A stretch of DNA of 64,000 nucleotides from Vermamoeba vermiformis (lineage: Eukaryota; Tubulinea; Echinamoebida), in contig JBEWZL010000300.1 of NCBI GenBank assembly GCA_045837725.1, forward strand, positions 62,001 through 126,000, given 5' to 3'. The notes beneath the pieces were generated by a model. That model was given only the letters and a program-made list of their open reading frames with translations, searched no databases and was not told where the DNA came from. The position numbers and the translations under genes were made by a program. Within the stretch, counting starts at the first letter, position 1; every line of letters begins with the position of its first letter. Shown here piece after piece: positions 1 to 11,222 of this stretch.

Positions 1-1328
1 CATGCCTAACAGACCATTGCGCGTGTCTTTGTAAGTTCGGATCAACTTAGATTTCCAAATATAGTAATGCGATCTGTCGAGGGCAACAGTTTCGCCACCA
101 TTGAAAAATATCGGTGTTATTGCACTATTCTCACTTCTTGCCTTCACATTGGTGTTGCTCTGCGCGTCATTACTTTGTTGAACAGGCAATTCTTTGCCGG
201 TCTCCAAGTCGTAGTTGTACTTCTTTGCGTGATACAGCCAGTGCGTTACGTTCTCATCGCCGCCTAGCTGGAGTAGTTCAAGCACTGATGGCATATAGCC
301 TTTGTAGAGCTTAGTTTCAACGGGTACAATGTCCTAGTCAACGTTAGTTTGACACGTGTCAAACGCAGCTATGGCAACAACTTACGCCTTTTTTCGGTGC
401 AGGCACTGGTTCCCTCACGTCGTAGTCGCTGCCCTCTACGCGCTTTCGGAACTGCGTGAATACGTTCAACGCTTCTGAGCCCTGGTTAAGCACATTAGTG
501 ACGGACTCTCGAGAGATATGTTCTCAGTCATTAGTACCTTTCCTTTGGGATCAAACGGCAATTCTGAAATGTGATGCATTGTTTGGCCTCCCCAAACGGT
601 CTTCAGCGGTCTACAAAGTTTTTGTTAGACTTAAATGTTCACGCATTAGGCATAGTTAATGTACAATACGTACACATTCTTGACTTTCAAACGCTTCACC
701 AGTCGTTTTTCAACGCGCAGTTCTTCATCGCAAACTTCTCGGTGACTGTACACGCCTTCAACGGAGATATTTTCTGAAACGTAGATCGGAGTAAATAAAT
801 TGAAATATGAGTGAGAGTTAGAGTCGTACCTTGTGCCAAATCGTTTACCATATTATCTATAATATCTTCAGGGTTGCCTATTCTTACGGTAAGATCACTT
901 CCGAGTTTCTTGAAGGATTCACGGAGATCTCTGTCGAAAAAATGAGCTTGAGTTTGCTTTACTTCAAATGTAATTTCGTAAATTGGTACTTACTTTACGC
1001 TTTCGAGTAAAAATCTAGTTTTATGCGGACTTGAACGAGGCAGACCGAAAAAATGTGTTTTTTGAAATTGTCTTGGATCGAAGCAGTAGAGAGGAATTAT
1101 TCTGCGTCAAGAAAAGCTATTAAATACGAAACTAATAAAAATACGAAATATTTTTTGGTACCTTCCGTTTGTAGCTTTAATAGCATTAGTTAATGGCTCG
1201 TGATCGTGAACTCTCAGATCAGTCCTAGTAAAATAAACAAAATTAGCAAAATTAATTATATATTTAGTGGAATTTACTTACTTGAACCAAACAATAGCTG
1301 CAGTCTTCATTGCTTGCCGGATTTGCAT
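1..1328 (-). CDS. CRY-DASH: DASH-type cryptochrome/photolyase, N-terminal part (3' end outside window)
   Basis: Eight exons can be joined in frame on the minus strand. The start reads MQIRQAMKTAAIVWFK followed by TDLRVHDHEPL, the classic photolyase opening. Next come PLYCFDPRQF with FGLPRSSPHKTRFLLESV, the DASH-specific stretch, then VWGGQTMHH, FTQFRKRVEG, and finally GGETVALDRSHYYIW...TYKDTRNGLLGM, which leads into the FAD-binding domain and stops at the window edge. DASH cryptochromes bind FAD and an antenna chromophore; they repair UV cyclobutane dimers, chiefly in single-stranded DNA, and may sense blue light. ATG at 1326-1328 is taken as the start; a second ATG at 1308-1310 is possible. 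The C-terminal FAD pocket is not visible, so activity cannot be judged. An intron near 348-363 holds a TGACACGTGTCA palindrome. Confidence 0.9.
348..363. promoter_or_regulatory. Palindrome TTTGACACGTGTCAAA, intronic (cryptochrome)
   Basis: A perfect 16-base palindrome containing an E-box CACGTG inside a short intron of the cryptochrome gene. The same 12-base core recurs at 14756, 45871 and 62297, always in introns. Confidence 0.6.
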
Positions 1329-1517
1329 AAACTTGTTACCTAGGCTGGTTTTATTTTAGAATATGATGCTTGGTGTTGTTATGCGTTTAGTGGAGTTAAA
1401 ATATTCAGGCAATTGACAAAAGTGATGTGCGATCGCATGATGTCTGATTTGATCCGGAAATTTTTTTACCATAAAAGGAAAAATTGATTTTATTACCTTA
1501 ATCTGCCTGGTATACCA

Positions 1518-3118
1518 CTACGTGACGATATTTGACTTCTTTGGTGATATATCCATGCCTAGGTCTGTGTTTGCAAGCATAAAAATGTTGATCCAGATCG
1601 CTGAAGGTACGGATGTTATCTTGCATAAATTATGAGCCAAAATGACCAAATCTCTTCGTTTTTCATCTGCTGCTACTTTCTTTCTCATATCCAATAGTAC
1701 CTTATAGTACTTCTTGATGTCATTATGGAGGTACTTGTCGAATTCGCGCGGGAACTGGATCCAGATCCGTTCCATCTTTGCTGTTTTCGGCGAACCTTCT
1801 TTTGGTAATCTGAATATAATTGGCTCAAAATACTTCTTGAACATTGTATGGTGTAATAGCTCTTTGATTTTGATTCGTTTCTGTGGGTGATAATTCAACA
1901 TGCTCTCTAATAACGGCAGCCAATTGACCGTATTTTTGTCTTTGGGCATAATTTTGGCCAATTTTTCAGTTAATTGACCTTCAGAGCCCTGAACAGGATA
2001 TCGAACGCCAAGCCCAAGTGCTTCACTATACGCAGGATATCCCAGAGCTACAAAGACGCCATAATAAGCATTCGCACAGTTTTCCCAGCACTCATCATTA
2101 CGCCCAAAAATGGAAATTCCGTCTTTGAGCATATACGCAAAGACACAGCCAAGTGACCACACATCCATCGATGAATTTGGTAGAGGCATGTCGGAGTCTC
2201 TGTCGTAAATATTAGTCAAATATTTTTCCTTAAGAATATATACTCGTTCGTATTCAATAAATGCTTTAAAAATTTTTAGATCTGGTCATCCTTGATAAAT
2301 CAGTTTTTCATTAACTATTACTCGAATCTAGTTGAAAATATTATTACTTACGGAAGGGCATATAGCATTAATTCAATCGGTCTAAAAGTTATATCGTCGC
2401 CTCTTATGTATCTGGAAAATAATCGATCGCGGTACCAAGACATTGAATCTTGTGCATTATTAACAAAGCCGGTTATTTTGACCTTTTGTAAATCTTCGCT
2501 AAGCAGTATATGATTTGGCTATATAAATAAATTATTAACTTGGCGCTATGAGTTGATTCAAAGTTAACTTACGTTTAAATTCGTATGAACTATTCCCGCG
2601 TCTTCCATTTCGCTTAGAGCCTTAATTAATTTATATAATATTCTTATTTTATCATCGAAACTAAATGTCTTAGTTTTCATAGCCTCAGCTAACGTGAGAT
2701 CTGAAAATCAAATAAATAATTAAATAAATCAAATAAAATTTTCTTGCTTACCCATATATTCTGACACTACAACAAAACTTCTTCCCAATTCAGAGCTCGA
2801 TCGATAGAAAATATCGTTGATTTTGAGAAAATTATCGGACTGTCGTTGCAGCTCAGATGCCACCATCAATCCTTTGCATTGCTGAATACTTTGTGCGTGA
2901 TCATATGCCAGTAAACAGGTAAGAGATTTTAGCGTGACAATCTGGCCGCTCCAGGTGTCCAGGCATTTCCAAATCCGAGTTATTCTGTATTCGTGGCTGC
3001 CCTACGCACAGTCAATATGAGCATTGAGGCCGATTCTCCTTACTTTACATTCGATATCGTTAATAGCTTTATAGCGATTGAATAATATTTGGTCTTTTCG
3101 GACTTGTGTGTTGCCCAT
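1518..3118 (-). CDS. CDK-like pseudokinase, copy 1
   Basis: Five exons join in frame from MGNTQVRKDQILF to SPKKSNIVT. The kinase fold is recognisable: an ATP-site-like lysine in VTLKSL, an alpha-C glutamate region SELQRQSD, the activation-segment end FRPIELML in place of YRAPE, and MDVWSLGCVFAYMLKDG with the C-lobe aspartate, followed by LLESMLNYHPQKRI. The catalytic loop reads IVHTNLNPNHILL instead of HRDxxxxN, so the catalytic aspartate is Asn, and DFG is replaced by TGF in KITGFVNNA. There is no clear glycine loop. I infer a catalytically dead scaffold or allosteric regulator related to CMGC kinases. The next gene upstream is its paralog with the same five-exon structure. The stop lies about 190 bases upstream of the cryptochrome ATG on the same strand. 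Confidence 0.8.
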
Positions 3119-3313
3119 CTCGACGCGCAATTGTAAATTGAAAATGTTTTCAGACAAGACTCGAATCAATTTTAATAATAAAATGGCGCTTGTTGGTATA
3201 GTATAATCTAGAATCTATCAATGTGCCTGTTCTTGACTGAGCGAATAGTTGCGGTTACCATAAAAAATAGCATGCGCGATCGAGTTCTTTATATCCCGGG
3301 ATATGGAGACTAT

Positions 3314-4835
3314 TTACAATATAAATTTTGTCTTAGCAGGTAGTGAATACATAACTGGTGTCGTATTTGCGTACATAAAGATTGTTACCCAGATCTCGGC
3401 GGGTACTGATGTTGCATTGCCTAAATTACACGCCAATACAATCAAATCTTTTCGTTTTTCATTTATAAGCGACCTTCTTGTGCCTAATAGCGATTTAAAT
3501 AGTGCCCGAATTTCTTTCGGTTTCCATCTCCATAAATCCGAAGGAAACTGGGTCGAGATCGGATCCATTTTTTTGGTACTTGTACCAAACGTTACTTGGT
3601 GATTTACTCCTCGACTTTCTAATTCTTCAAAATGATATTTAAAAAGGGCGTGGTTGACCAGCTGTTTGATCGTGATTCGTTTTTCCGGCTGGTACTGAAA
3701 TATTTGTTGCAACAACGGAGATCCACTTCTGCGGCAAATCCGCAGAAGTGAAGGCTTTTGGCATTTTGCCAGTAAAATAGTGCCTGTGTTGGACTTTGAG
3801 ACTGTCCATGTCTTCTGGCCTCGGCTGACCAAGGGTAGCAAACACAGAGACATAATTGTGGCCACCCTGTTGAGCTCCAAATAAGGGAATTCCGTCTTTT
3901 AGCATATATGCAAAGATTGCACCGAGTGACCAAACGTCCATCGCTGAACTGACGCTTGGTGGTTGATAGCCGCTGCAAAATTTTTTTTAGATCTCGTTAG
4001 AAACACTTACTAAATGATCATATTAATTACTTACTAGATCGATTCGACTAAAAATTCAATTGACCGAAACATAATTTCATTGTGTTTAACGTGTGGATAT
4101 GTATGTCGTAGTACTAGGTTAGGTTCATAGTAATCGGTAATATGCATTGCGTTGTGGATCAAACCGCATATTTTGACGGTTTGAAGGTCTTTGCTTAGTA
4201 ATATATGATTTGGCTATAATAGTAATGCTGCGTATTAGCGAAGGCCAATAATAATAAAAAATAAACTTACGTTCAAATTCGTATGAACAATTCCCGCCTC
4301 TGCCATTTCATTCACTGCTTGCACTATCTTATAAAATATTCGTATTTTATCTTCGTAACTAATTTTCCGTGCCTCAATCGCTTCAGCTAACGTCCAATCT
4401 GAAATTGAATATTAAATACTTTGTAAAAATAAAAAAAATTATTTAAAAATCATGGACGCACCCATATACTCTGTATTCACTACGAATCCTGTTCCGTTCA
4501 AATCGATGACCGAACAATAAGAGATATCGTTGATTTTGAGAAATTTATCAGATTGTTGTTGTAGTTCAGAGGCGATCAACAATCCTTTGCATATTTGGAC
4601 GGCGTGGTACGAATCAGTTTTCAATGTGGATGGCATTAATTTCAATAGCACTATTTTTCCACTCCATTTGTCAAGGCATTTAAAGAGTCGAGGCTTGTAC
4701 AACTGAAACTGAAAAAAAATTATGTCAGATCAAACTCGAGCTATTTGTTTTACTTACAATATGATTTAATTCCTCGATGACCTTGTATCGGTCGTTTAAA
4801 AATTTATCTTCCAGTTTGCCGTTTGTGGTCCGCAT
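3314..4835 (-). CDS. CDK-like pseudokinase, copy 2 (frameshifted in C-lobe)
   Basis: This is a tandem paralog of the downstream gene with matching exon breaks: MRTTNGKLEDKF..., YKPRLFKCLDKWSGKIVLLKLM, DWTLAEAIEARKISYEDK, IVHTNLNPNHILLSKD, and MDVWSLGAIFAYMLKDGIPLF. The catalytic loop is again HTN in place of HRD, and the DFG position reads CGL, so it too is a predicted pseudokinase. Near 3722 the frame shifts by one base: up to KAFTSADLPQKW one frame matches copy 1, after which another frame (SPLLQQIFQYQPEKRI) carries on for more than 100 intact codons to the stop. No GT-AG intron explains the shift. It lies beside a perfect 10-base inverted repeat. It may be a young pseudogene or an assembly error; the intact tail argues for a recent event. 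Confidence 0.72.
3725..3749. repeat. Perfect hairpin (10-base arms, 5-base loop)
   Basis: ACTTCTGCGG at 3725-3734 is the exact reverse complement of CCGCAGAAGT at 3740-3749. It lies inside the coding sequence of pseudokinase copy 2, within a few bases of the frame break. Hairpins of this kind can promote replication slippage or sequencing error. Confidence 0.9.
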
Positions 4836-5124
4836 CAAGGAAAAGTTAAAAAAATAATGATTTTACAAATAAACAACGGATAGGCTAAAACAAGACTCTT
4901 ATTTTGCTAAGTTATGTACTAACAATTGTATTGATTAGCCTTAAGACCGAAGAAGAGTCGATTAAATGTTGTTGGATCTCACCAGCGGTAAGAACCCCGT
5001 TAACTCTGCCTTAGAAAATGCTAAACAAGCTAATTGGTCGCTAAAACGTTTTTATTGTATAAACACGTGCCCTATTAATAACAGCAACAATTGTCAAACT
5101 AACTTGATCCAATACGCGTTCAAT

Positions 5125-6282
5125 TTAAGGGTTTTTAGGGACAGTGCAATCGAGGTTGTAGTTCTGAGCGTATTTCAAGTAATAGCAGTACCTATAATTT
5201 ATTATTAGTCTTTAATAATAAACAAAGCGTACGGATCCTACTCACCATTGCATAGCGTTACGATTGAAGTTCAAAATGTTTCTAGTGCCATGAACAAAGT
5301 GGTTGTCGTAGTAAAGAGCCTTAGGGAAGTCCCAGCCCAAATAGCGCATGTAATAAGACCCTGAGACTTCTCCGGTACGATCCTTGCCAGCCTGGAACAA
5401 AAACAGTTAAATAGGCTCCATATGTTTCTTTATGCACGTAGTATATATATGATAATATTACCTCGCAGTGGACATAAATCACGAGAGGCTTGTCGTAAGC
5501 ACGTTGCAACCATGAGTGCAGCAAATCCATTGTCTTTGGCAAGTTATCGATTTGCCAGCTCTAAATATTATGATTTTAATATAATTAATCCATTAGCACG
5601 ATAGGTTCCTCGATTTTGACTGAAAGCATCAAAGAGTACGGATGTTTCAGAACGGAAAAGTTTGTGCGGTGAGACGACTTACTTGGATCTTCTTAGCCAT
5701 AGTCTTGCGAAGAGACTCAGGTACATCATAAGGAGGCAAAAGATCTCCGAAAATAGGCCACGAGAACCATTCGCCAAGGCTCGGGTTTTGTTGGAAGAAA
5801 GCAGATTCGACGTTCTTCGAGATGAATTCGATGGACAATAAGCTGAAGTCTACATATAAAATGTAAATAAGAGTTGGTACTACGACTAAGCTAATGTCAG
5901 AATTTTGCTTGACACTTTCTTGATCTGACCGTTTAAAAAATTAATTTCAAATTAAGTTTACAATTGCTTTTAATAATTTTAATTCATATCAGTGGTCTTA
6001 AATGCGTCATGTATTGTTTTAATCGAAAATATCGAACGTACCAACAAGATAAAAGTCTCCAAGAGTGATATTAGCCTCCTTTAAAGCCACAGTACGCATA
6101 CGAGCAGTCAGTTGATTATAAATAAATGTAGAATTAACAGTGGGCTCGTTGCCTCTGAATAAAATGTTGTTCTTGTAAACGTCGATCACATGCAACCTCG
6201 CAGGATCGAAGTCTTCAGCCGCAACGCTAGCAAGACCGATAGCAGCAATAACAAGCAGGCTCAATAACAATTTTGGAGACAT
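5125..6282 (-). CDS. Secreted HCX5R tyrosine/dual-specificity phosphatase-like protein
   Basis: Five exons give about 240 residues. The N-terminus MSPKLLLSLLVIAAIGLASVAAE is a clear signal peptide. The active-site motif VHCE/AGKDRTG is split by an intron after HCE and gives HCEAGKDRTG, a complete HCX5R P-loop (Cys nucleophile, Arg phosphate ligand). Downstream GSYYMRYLGW and NRNAMQWYCYYL complete the fold, with the stop at 5125-5127. Secreted proteins with an HCEAG-DRTGE motif occur, as I recall, in Dictyostelium; substrates are unknown. A lumenal or extracellular phosphatase is expected, but whether it acts on protein, lipid or sugar phosphate cannot be told. The first intron is long (about 200 bases). 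The gene lies downstream of the glutathione transferase on the same strand. Confidence 0.78.
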
Positions 6283-6723
6283 TTCTGTGGCTGCTTGATC
6301 CTTTCAGACAAAAAAAATGTTTCTCTTCCTTGCAATTGACCAAAAAGCCATGCGCGGAACAACAAACCATTATTGAATCATAATGTAGTTCATTACAACA
6401 ACAACAAAATACAACGGGCAGTTTTTTTGTACATTGATTGAGGAGAGCAGGAAGCAAAACCGGTTGGGGTATTTTCTCTCGCGTGATTGACGAAACTAAC
6501 AACATGGACGCCAAAATTAATAATTATTTTAAGATCTGATAGATTTCTTCGCTTCGGCCAACCAAAAGTAAAGTAAGAGATACTAAGTCCGATTTTTCAA
6601 TCTAATTTTAATAAAGCAAATTAAAATGCCATCACTATATTATTGAATATAAATTAAGACTTGCAGCATTACAAAATTTTAAAGAGCAATTATGTGGACG
6701 GAGGACAAGCGATCCAACTTCTA
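6283..6723. other. Intergenic, promoter side of the secreted phosphatase
   Basis: This is an AT-rich stretch between the phosphatase ATG and the stop of the glutathione transferase, both on the minus strand. It should hold the phosphatase promoter and the transferase 3' UTR. I see no conserved gene; a 95-codon minus-strand reading frame over 6227-6514 overlaps the signal peptide in another frame and has no recognisable features. Confidence 0.5.
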
Positions 6724-7418
6724 CTACTCGTTTTGTGCAGTTGCCTTCTTCCACGAGGCTCTATTCGACACTAATTGCCACCAGCGCATAAAATTCTTGA
6801 ATTTGCCGTACAATTCCAAGTACTGCGGGAGTTCGGTAAGGATGAGGTGCGTGTACGGCAAGTAAACGATATCTTCAAATAAAATATCGTTAATAACGCT
6901 CTATTTTTGTATTATCAGATCTTACCAGCTACGGTGAAGTTTTCTCCAGCGAGAAAAGTAGATTTAGCCAAGCGATCGTCGAGTACTGCAAGAACTTTCT
7001 CTAAACGCAGCTCGGCGTCCTTTATCTTCGCTTCATCTCTAGGTAGACCTCGTCTTTTAACAAAAATTACGAGCTGCCAAGCCAGATCTTCAGTGGAGTT
7101 GTAGTAGCATTGCTCGACGGAGATCCATTGCTCGATTATTCCGCGGATCTTGGCGTCAGAGGGGTAAAGCGTATTAGTCCTATCATACGCCAATGCTATG
7201 TATCGAACTATAGCTCTAGATTCGAATATGGTGTAGTCTCCGTCTTGAAGCGCTGGAACTTTTCCAAACGGATGCTTGTTGGCAATGTAATCGGCGCTCT
7301 TCATCTGCTCCATGCTAGTAGTGACTAGTTCATAAGGTACATTGACTTCTTCAAGCACTGCCAGCGCTCGTTGAGTACAAGTAGTCTCACGTAAACCGAA
7401 AAGTTTAATCTGCGACAT
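6724..7418 (-). CDS. Glutathione S-transferase, Phi-like
   Basis: Two exons give about 217 residues, the usual length for a cytosolic GST. The thioredoxin-fold half reads MSQIKLFGLRETTCTQRALAV, NKHPFGKVPALQDGDYTIFESRAIVRYIA, with the cis-proline motif KVPA and the glutathione-binding ESRAI. The helical half contains LDDRLAKSTFLAGENFTVAG, then after the intron DIVYLPYTH and RWWQLVSNRASWKKA, matching the C-terminal helix of Phi and fungal enzymes. It conjugates glutathione to electrophiles in the cytosol. The stop is at 6724-6726. It is transcribed away from the IMPACT-like gene across a 640-base gap. Confidence 0.9.
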
Positions 7419-8059
7419 CCAGATAAAAATTGTTGGAAACGCGCTTGAGATAGATAAAGCCTAGTTAAAAAAGTGAGCGTATGGGTTATTATGAGAGATA
7501 TTAATGATCGTTATTTATAGGTTACTACGAATTTCTCGACGATTCTTTTTCAGTTGAAGCACGTGGCTCTTTGTGAACTGAAAGCGCTTCGAGAACTTTT
7601 TACATACAAGCAACAAATTCAAACATAATATATTATGATATCAATATAGTGCTACTTTCTATTGGAGTGCAAGTTGGATGCGACACTTTACCTTAGCGAG
7701 CAATATTTGAAAAAAAGAAGCTTCAGTTGCGAGAAGCTTCTCTGAACTGCAAAAGAAACGAGGACATTCGACGAATGCATTAGTAATGAATAGTACGCTG
7801 TTTCGGTCCTTACAAATTCATTCGGGATCTCATTTTGATCTGACTCTCATCGAGTTTGCTTTCCGAGCCTCCGCAAAACTTAATCTTACTTAGAGATTTG
7901 GTTTTATAATAATATCCTGAATTATATTGTTTAAAATGTCCCTTTGATTCTGCGAGAATTTTGACAGAAAGGAAAAATCCGCGGGTTAATGGGAGAAAAA
8001 ACTCAATTTGAAGGCAATTGGCATTTAGTTATTTAGTAAGTTGTTTAATAACACGAGCG
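7419..8059. other. Divergent intergenic region (GST / IMPACT-like)
   Basis: This is a shared upstream region for two divergent genes. It is AT-rich with no reading frame of note. A near-repeat of short GAAGCTTC-type words occurs around 7718-7745 (AAGAAGCTTC and GAGAAGCTTC). No RNA gene was recognised. Confidence 0.5.
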
Positions 8060-10016
8060 ATGGAAAAAAATATTGGTAAGAAATCGAGATCTTGATCTGC
8101 TAGAAATGATTAACGTGCTGGCACTTTTAGAACCAAGTATATCTCCTGCGGCAGAGGAGGAGATTGAAGCATTAAAGTCTATTTATACGGAAGAGGAGTT
8201 TAAATCTGTTTCAGAAACAAATAACCGGTTTGAAGTGAGTAGACGAACTACATCTCGTCTCTAAAATATTCTAAAATTACTAAAATAATTTGATAATAAT
8301 TAAATTATAATACCATAATGATTAATAATATTACTTCAATATTTGTATTCGTTCTAAAATTTTAATATTTTCGTCGTGATCTGCTATTGACTTAACTCCA
8401 ATTTTAGGCCATAATTAACCTCCAAAACAATAGAGTGCTTAAATTACGCATTAATTTACCCAAAGACTATCCTTCTAAGACTATGCCGACCATTGAATGC
8501 ACTGGCAAATGGTTACACCAAGATCAAGCCGCAAAATTGATCAAAGAACTCAAAAGTTTATATGATACTAGAGAAAGTGAAGACGAGGTTATTATATTTA
8601 AATGGATTGAATGGTAAGCTTTATACCTCAGCTTGAGAAATTTCAGATGCGATCGCAGAAAATTAACAATTTTTTTCAGGCTTCGTGAGAATACGGAATC
8701 ATTCTTAAAGCTACCAACTAACACCAATGACGCAAATAACAATAATAACAACGATAATGAGGGCTCGGATAGCGATAACGATCAGATCTTGCTCCGTACA
8801 AACGACGAGTCATTTTTCAAGTACTGGAAGAGCGAAGCTGTGACCGATAGAAAGAGTAATATACTTAATACAACATATTAATGATATATATTAATATATT
8901 TAATTAATACAGGCAAATTTGTGGCTCATTTGGCTGAAGTTCATTCGCTCGAAGAAGTAAAATTGGCAGTTGAAGAATTGAAATTGAGCAATAAGAAGAT
9001 CGCGTAAGAATAAAATTTATAAAATTTAATGGAGGAACACAAGTACTAATGAAATTTATTTTTGCAGCGAAGCGACGCATAATACTTTTGCCTACCGAAT
9101 TGAACGAAGTGACGGATCTGTCGTAAGTTCATGAACGATTATAAATTTACTATATAATCAATACGTATATTAATTATATTATAGGACGAAGGTCGAGATG
9201 ATGACGGCGAAGGCGGTGCTGGTGATAAAGTAAGAAAACTAATTTTATCAAATTTCTACCGTTCTATTACCATATTTGGTAATGCTACTTTACTGATATT
9301 AATGGGCTTAATATAGATGCTGTTCGTGCTGCAAAACTTGAAAGCGATTAATTGTGTGGTGATTGTGACGCGATGGTTTGGCGGCATTGAATTGGGTCCT
9401 GATCGCTTCAAACACATTTCAAATCAGACTAAAGAGGTGCTGCAAATATATTTGAACGGTAAGAATTAATTACACCCAACAGAAAAAAAATCAAAAGTAC
9501 CAGTCGGATCGATTTTAGTGGATGTTTCTGCAATTCAATTATATTACAATAATTATTATTATTATGCTTTATATTTATGTCATAGCCTATGATCGAGTAA
9601 TTGCATCAATTCAAGCATGGGCAAAATTTTTCATTTTACGTACAACCTCCGTTGTAATAATTGTTCGTTATAGTAATGATATATTATAATATACGATTAT
9701 AATATTTTTGTTATTGTTATTTTTGCTGATAAAGTTGGATAATGTAGAGTTGGAGTTGAGAGCGAAAGAAAGTGGACCAAAAGAAAAGAAAAAACTACGC
9801 CCAGCTGAAGATGTTATGAGCAGAATTTTGCACGACGACAGTTTAAATGCAGATGAATTTATTATTGGCTATGAAGATCGATTTGAAGGCCTGCAAGAAT
9901 TGAATATTAAAGAGTTTATTGAGGTCGAGATCCCGATGCATCGAATTCGATATTTCAAGCGAGGAAATGAAGTCGTTTGGGACAGGAAGAAGAGGCTTGA
10001 TAAAATATTCCAATAA
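8060..10016 (+). CDS. IMPACT: IMPACT/YIH1 homologue (RWD + UPF0029) fused to an MJ1316 (DUF504) domain
   Basis: About ten exons. The RWD domain: EEEIEALKSIYTEEEF, LRINLPKDYPSKTMPTIEC. An acidic Asn-rich linker follows. The IMPACT domain: KFVAHLAEVHSLEEV, EATHNTFAYRIE, DDDGEGGAG, VVIVTRWFGGIELGPDRFKHI. This family binds GCN1 and restrains GCN2, tuning eIF2-alpha phosphorylation on starvation. After VLQIYLN an unusually long intron (about 9461-9747) can be removed in phase to ELELRAKESGPKEKKKL, entering a complete MJ1316 domain: LRPAEDVMSRILHD, DEFIIGYEDRFEGL, IPMHRIRYFKRGNEVVWDRKKRLD. MJ1316 domains are proposed to recognise RNA cyclic-phosphate ends. Without splicing the first protein would end at LNGKN. 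The two halves as one protein are an inference from frame and lack of another promoter. Confidence 0.8.
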
Positions 10017-10341
10017 ATTGCAAAATTAATTGGTTTAAATTAAAAAAAATGATATAAAATTTGAAACGAGGCTTAATTGCTGTTTTTGTGGGCAAAAAAG
10101 CTTACAATAATGAAGAAAAGCATCGCTATTTAATTTGAAATGATACAGTCAAGTGATGTTCTGAGATCCAAAGGAATTGTCAGATCTCTTTACAAAATTT
10201 TCATAAATTTCGGTGGCAAGCGACAAAAAACTGAAAACAATATCTTCGATCATTAATAGCACTAGAGGGCTAAAAATACTCATTTTCGACACAATTACAC
10301 AATTAGAAGCAGAGATAAATTATTGAAACAATTCTAGCGTA
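10017..10341. other. Intergenic, no gene seen
   Basis: This gap of about 325 bases lies between two plus-strand genes. It should hold the 3' UTR of the IMPACT-like gene and the promoter of the membrane protein gene. Nothing else is recognisable. Confidence 0.5.
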
Positions 10342-11120
10342 ATGACTACTCCTTTTCGTGGCTCTGTTCCTGCCTCTTTTGGTAAGTATATGATAGAAAT
10401 AGACTTCAATAAATGTTCTTACTTACTGAAAGATTCAACGATATTCAGGCGGCGCGAGTGCTCGGGTCAGAAAGTTGATCCAGGACGAAACTATCCGCAA
10501 AATCCATGATTTCAGCCACCTTGACGACCATGATATTAACAATCGTATCGGCAAGTTGGCACGAGAATGGGATATCGATCGCGTCCTCAGTAAGTCAGAT
10601 TTACTTTTCAGGATCTTATTTCTCAAGGAAATTACGATTCTAACACCTTGTAGTATTCTTCAATGCCGGTTTGTCGCTCTTTTTCTTCGGCTTGACCTTA
10701 TTCATGTCAAAATGGTGGGTTTTACTGCCTTTCTTATCGACTTTGTCATTGCTCCAGTACTCAATCTCCGGATGGACTCCTTTGGCTTTGCTACTTCGTA
10801 ACACATTCGTAAGTACACCATCAAAAATACATATTAAACATGATGAGTGGATGTTTGGCCCTTTGACTTATTAACAAATTGAGAATTCAGTGCGGATCTA
10901 AATTATTAATTTTTTGTAGTATTTGCGTACATTAAGCGAGATTATGGAAGAAAAAGAAGCAATGAAGGTACTCCGTGGCGATTTCAATTTCGCTAGTTCA
11001 ACGGATCGCGTCAGCCTCGCCAAAATACTTGAAAGCAACAAGATCGAATACGGCGTCTTTGTACCGTACAGATCTCACATCAGCAGCTTTACTGAGAGCC
11101 AAAAACAGACTGCTGCTTAA
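10342..11120 (+). CDS. Small membrane protein of bacterial DUF2892 (YgaP-like TM) type
   Basis: Four exons give about 177 residues. A hydrophilic N-terminus with LAREWDIDRVL leads into two hydrophobic segments (FFNAGLSLFFFGLTLFM and WWVLLPFLSTLSLLQYSI), then SGWTPLALLLR and a tail EIMEEKEAMKVLRGDF. The order EWD-RVL, N-AG, WW-LLP, LQ--ISGW-P--LLR, E---E--A-K-LRGDF matches bacterial DUF2892 inner-membrane proteins, in which GWCP and ALKALRGDF are typical. The function of the family is unknown; a Cys often found after GW is Thr here. The three spliceosomal introns show it is a resident nuclear gene. A bacterial or organellar origin is likely. Confidence 0.75.
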
Positions 11121-11222
11121 TGCAATTAAAGAACGCGAGACGTTTTTATTGCTAATAAACATTTAACTTTTTAAATACAGATTTGTTTGAAATTTTCTGT
11201 TGTTTATTGTCTTAACATTATA

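Noticed and set aside
4966-5208. Plus-strand 80-codon frame
   Set aside because: It covers the last exon and intron of the secreted phosphatase on the other strand and has low-complexity content.
9708-10016. MJ1316 frame as an independent gene starting at its first ATG
   Set aside because: The first residues (MLLLFLLIK) are intron-like AT-rich sequence and a clean in-frame acceptor lies inside it; fusion to IMPACT is preferred but not proven.
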